From contig CANLSF010000001.1 in assembly GCA_947493695.1 (NCBI GenBank), forward strand, positions 682,001 through 746,000: 64,000 nucleotides of DNA. Reading direction: 5' to 3'. The position numbers and the translations under genes are program-made. Each line of letters starts with the position of its first letter. Position 1 is the first letter of the stretch. This stretch comes from an uncultured Kiloniellaceae bacterium. Lineage in GTDB: Bacteria; Pseudomonadota; Alphaproteobacteria; Kiloniellales; Kiloniellaceae. The notes under the pieces are model-generated. The model did no database searches. It worked only from the letters and a program-made list of their open reading frames with translations, and was not told the origin of the DNA. Shown here in pieces: positions 63,874 through 64,000 of the stretch.

Positions 63874-64000
63874 GTGCCCTATTCCGCTAAGGTCTTTAAG
63901 CAGTTGGGCGAGCCGGATGGCCTGATTGGGCGTTTGATCCTCAAGTGGCTCAACCGGGTCAATCGCGGCATGAACCGGCTGACCCGACGCCTCCTCGATC
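63874..64000 (+). CDS. Probable SAM-dependent methyltransferase (5' fragment)
   Basis: Open frame to the right edge from GTG 63874 (or TTG 63904). The peptide includes GLIGRLILKWLNRVNRGMNR, the arginine-rich amphipathic start often seen in class I methyltransferases of this group. Ribosome site weak; SAM motifs would lie outside the window. Identity tentative. Confidence 0.42.
   Translation, partial: MPYSAKVFKQLGEPDGLIGRLILKWLNRVNRGMNRLTRRLLD

Overview
The window looks like chromosomal DNA of a marine-type alphaproteobacterium, probably of the Rhodospirillales/Kiloniellales kind. The evidence is the large NAD-specific glutamate dehydrogenase, PAS_5 proteins, two TRAP transporters, a DddP-type DMSP lyase, the glnK-amtB / dapC / ftsK / lolA / xthA order, high GC, and many 4-nt start/stop overlaps. 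No insertion sequence, integrase, phage gene or CRISPR array was seen. Nearly all long antisense ORFs are GC-rich shadows. Identifications rest on reading motifs and recalled family features; no database search was run.

Layout. 1-5.1 kb: truncated NAD-glutamate dehydrogenase (-), a one-helix peptide and two PAS_5 proteins. 5.1-12.6 kb: a catabolic/uptake cluster with a DddP-like M24 protein lacking the DddP catalytic Asp, an isocitrate-lyase-superfamily enzyme, a TRAP transporter (dctP, hairpin, dctQ, dctM), a second M24 peptidase and a two-cysteine Asp/Glu-racemase/maleate-isomerase-like enzyme. 12.6-14.3 kb: azlCD divergent from an XRE-cupin regulator across an array of CGAAC/GTTCG inverted repeats. 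14.4-17.3 kb: tRNA-Gly(GCC), a prolyl-tRNA editing protein, a thioredoxin-TPR protein and a LON-domain protein. 17.3-23.1 kb: a glucuronide-utilisation cassette (uxuR, uidA, dctP divergent from dctQM, with two UxuR-like boxes between) that separates LON from Trm112/DUF971, genes often close together in this class. 24.1-25.3 kb: dddP with all recalled catalytic residues. 25.4-29.9 kb: envelope lipoproteins including an M48 protease. 29.9-41.4 kb: housekeeping block (UbiH-family hydroxylase, sigma54-type promoter, glnK-amtB, dapC, ftsK, lolA, fatty-acid hydroxylase, amidotransferase, a candidate small RNA, xthA). 41.4-54.3 kb: methyltransferase, cNMP-binding protein, a very unusual ABC transporter flanked by two copies of an 88-bp repeat, and a glycosyltransferase operon with four-base overlaps. 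54.3-58.4 kb: peptide/oligosaccharide-type ABC importer without its binding protein. 58.4-59.2 kb: a lone YopT-like (C58) cysteine protease. 59.3-64 kb: GNAT, ubiTUV behind a perfect FNR-type box, a DMT permease and the start of a probable methyltransferase.

How it fits together. The cell appears to import organic acids and glucuronides by TRAP systems, cleave DMSP, assimilate ammonium under nitrogen control, and make ubiquinone both with oxygen (UbiH family) and without it (UbiTUV, probably switched on by an FNR/FixK regulator). The most unusual items are: the ABC transporter with three helical/Q-loop-like repeats and an apparent acid/amide exchange between Walker A and Walker B; the YopT-like protease; the two-hairpin RNA with C-rich loops; and the DddP/non-DddP paralogue pair.
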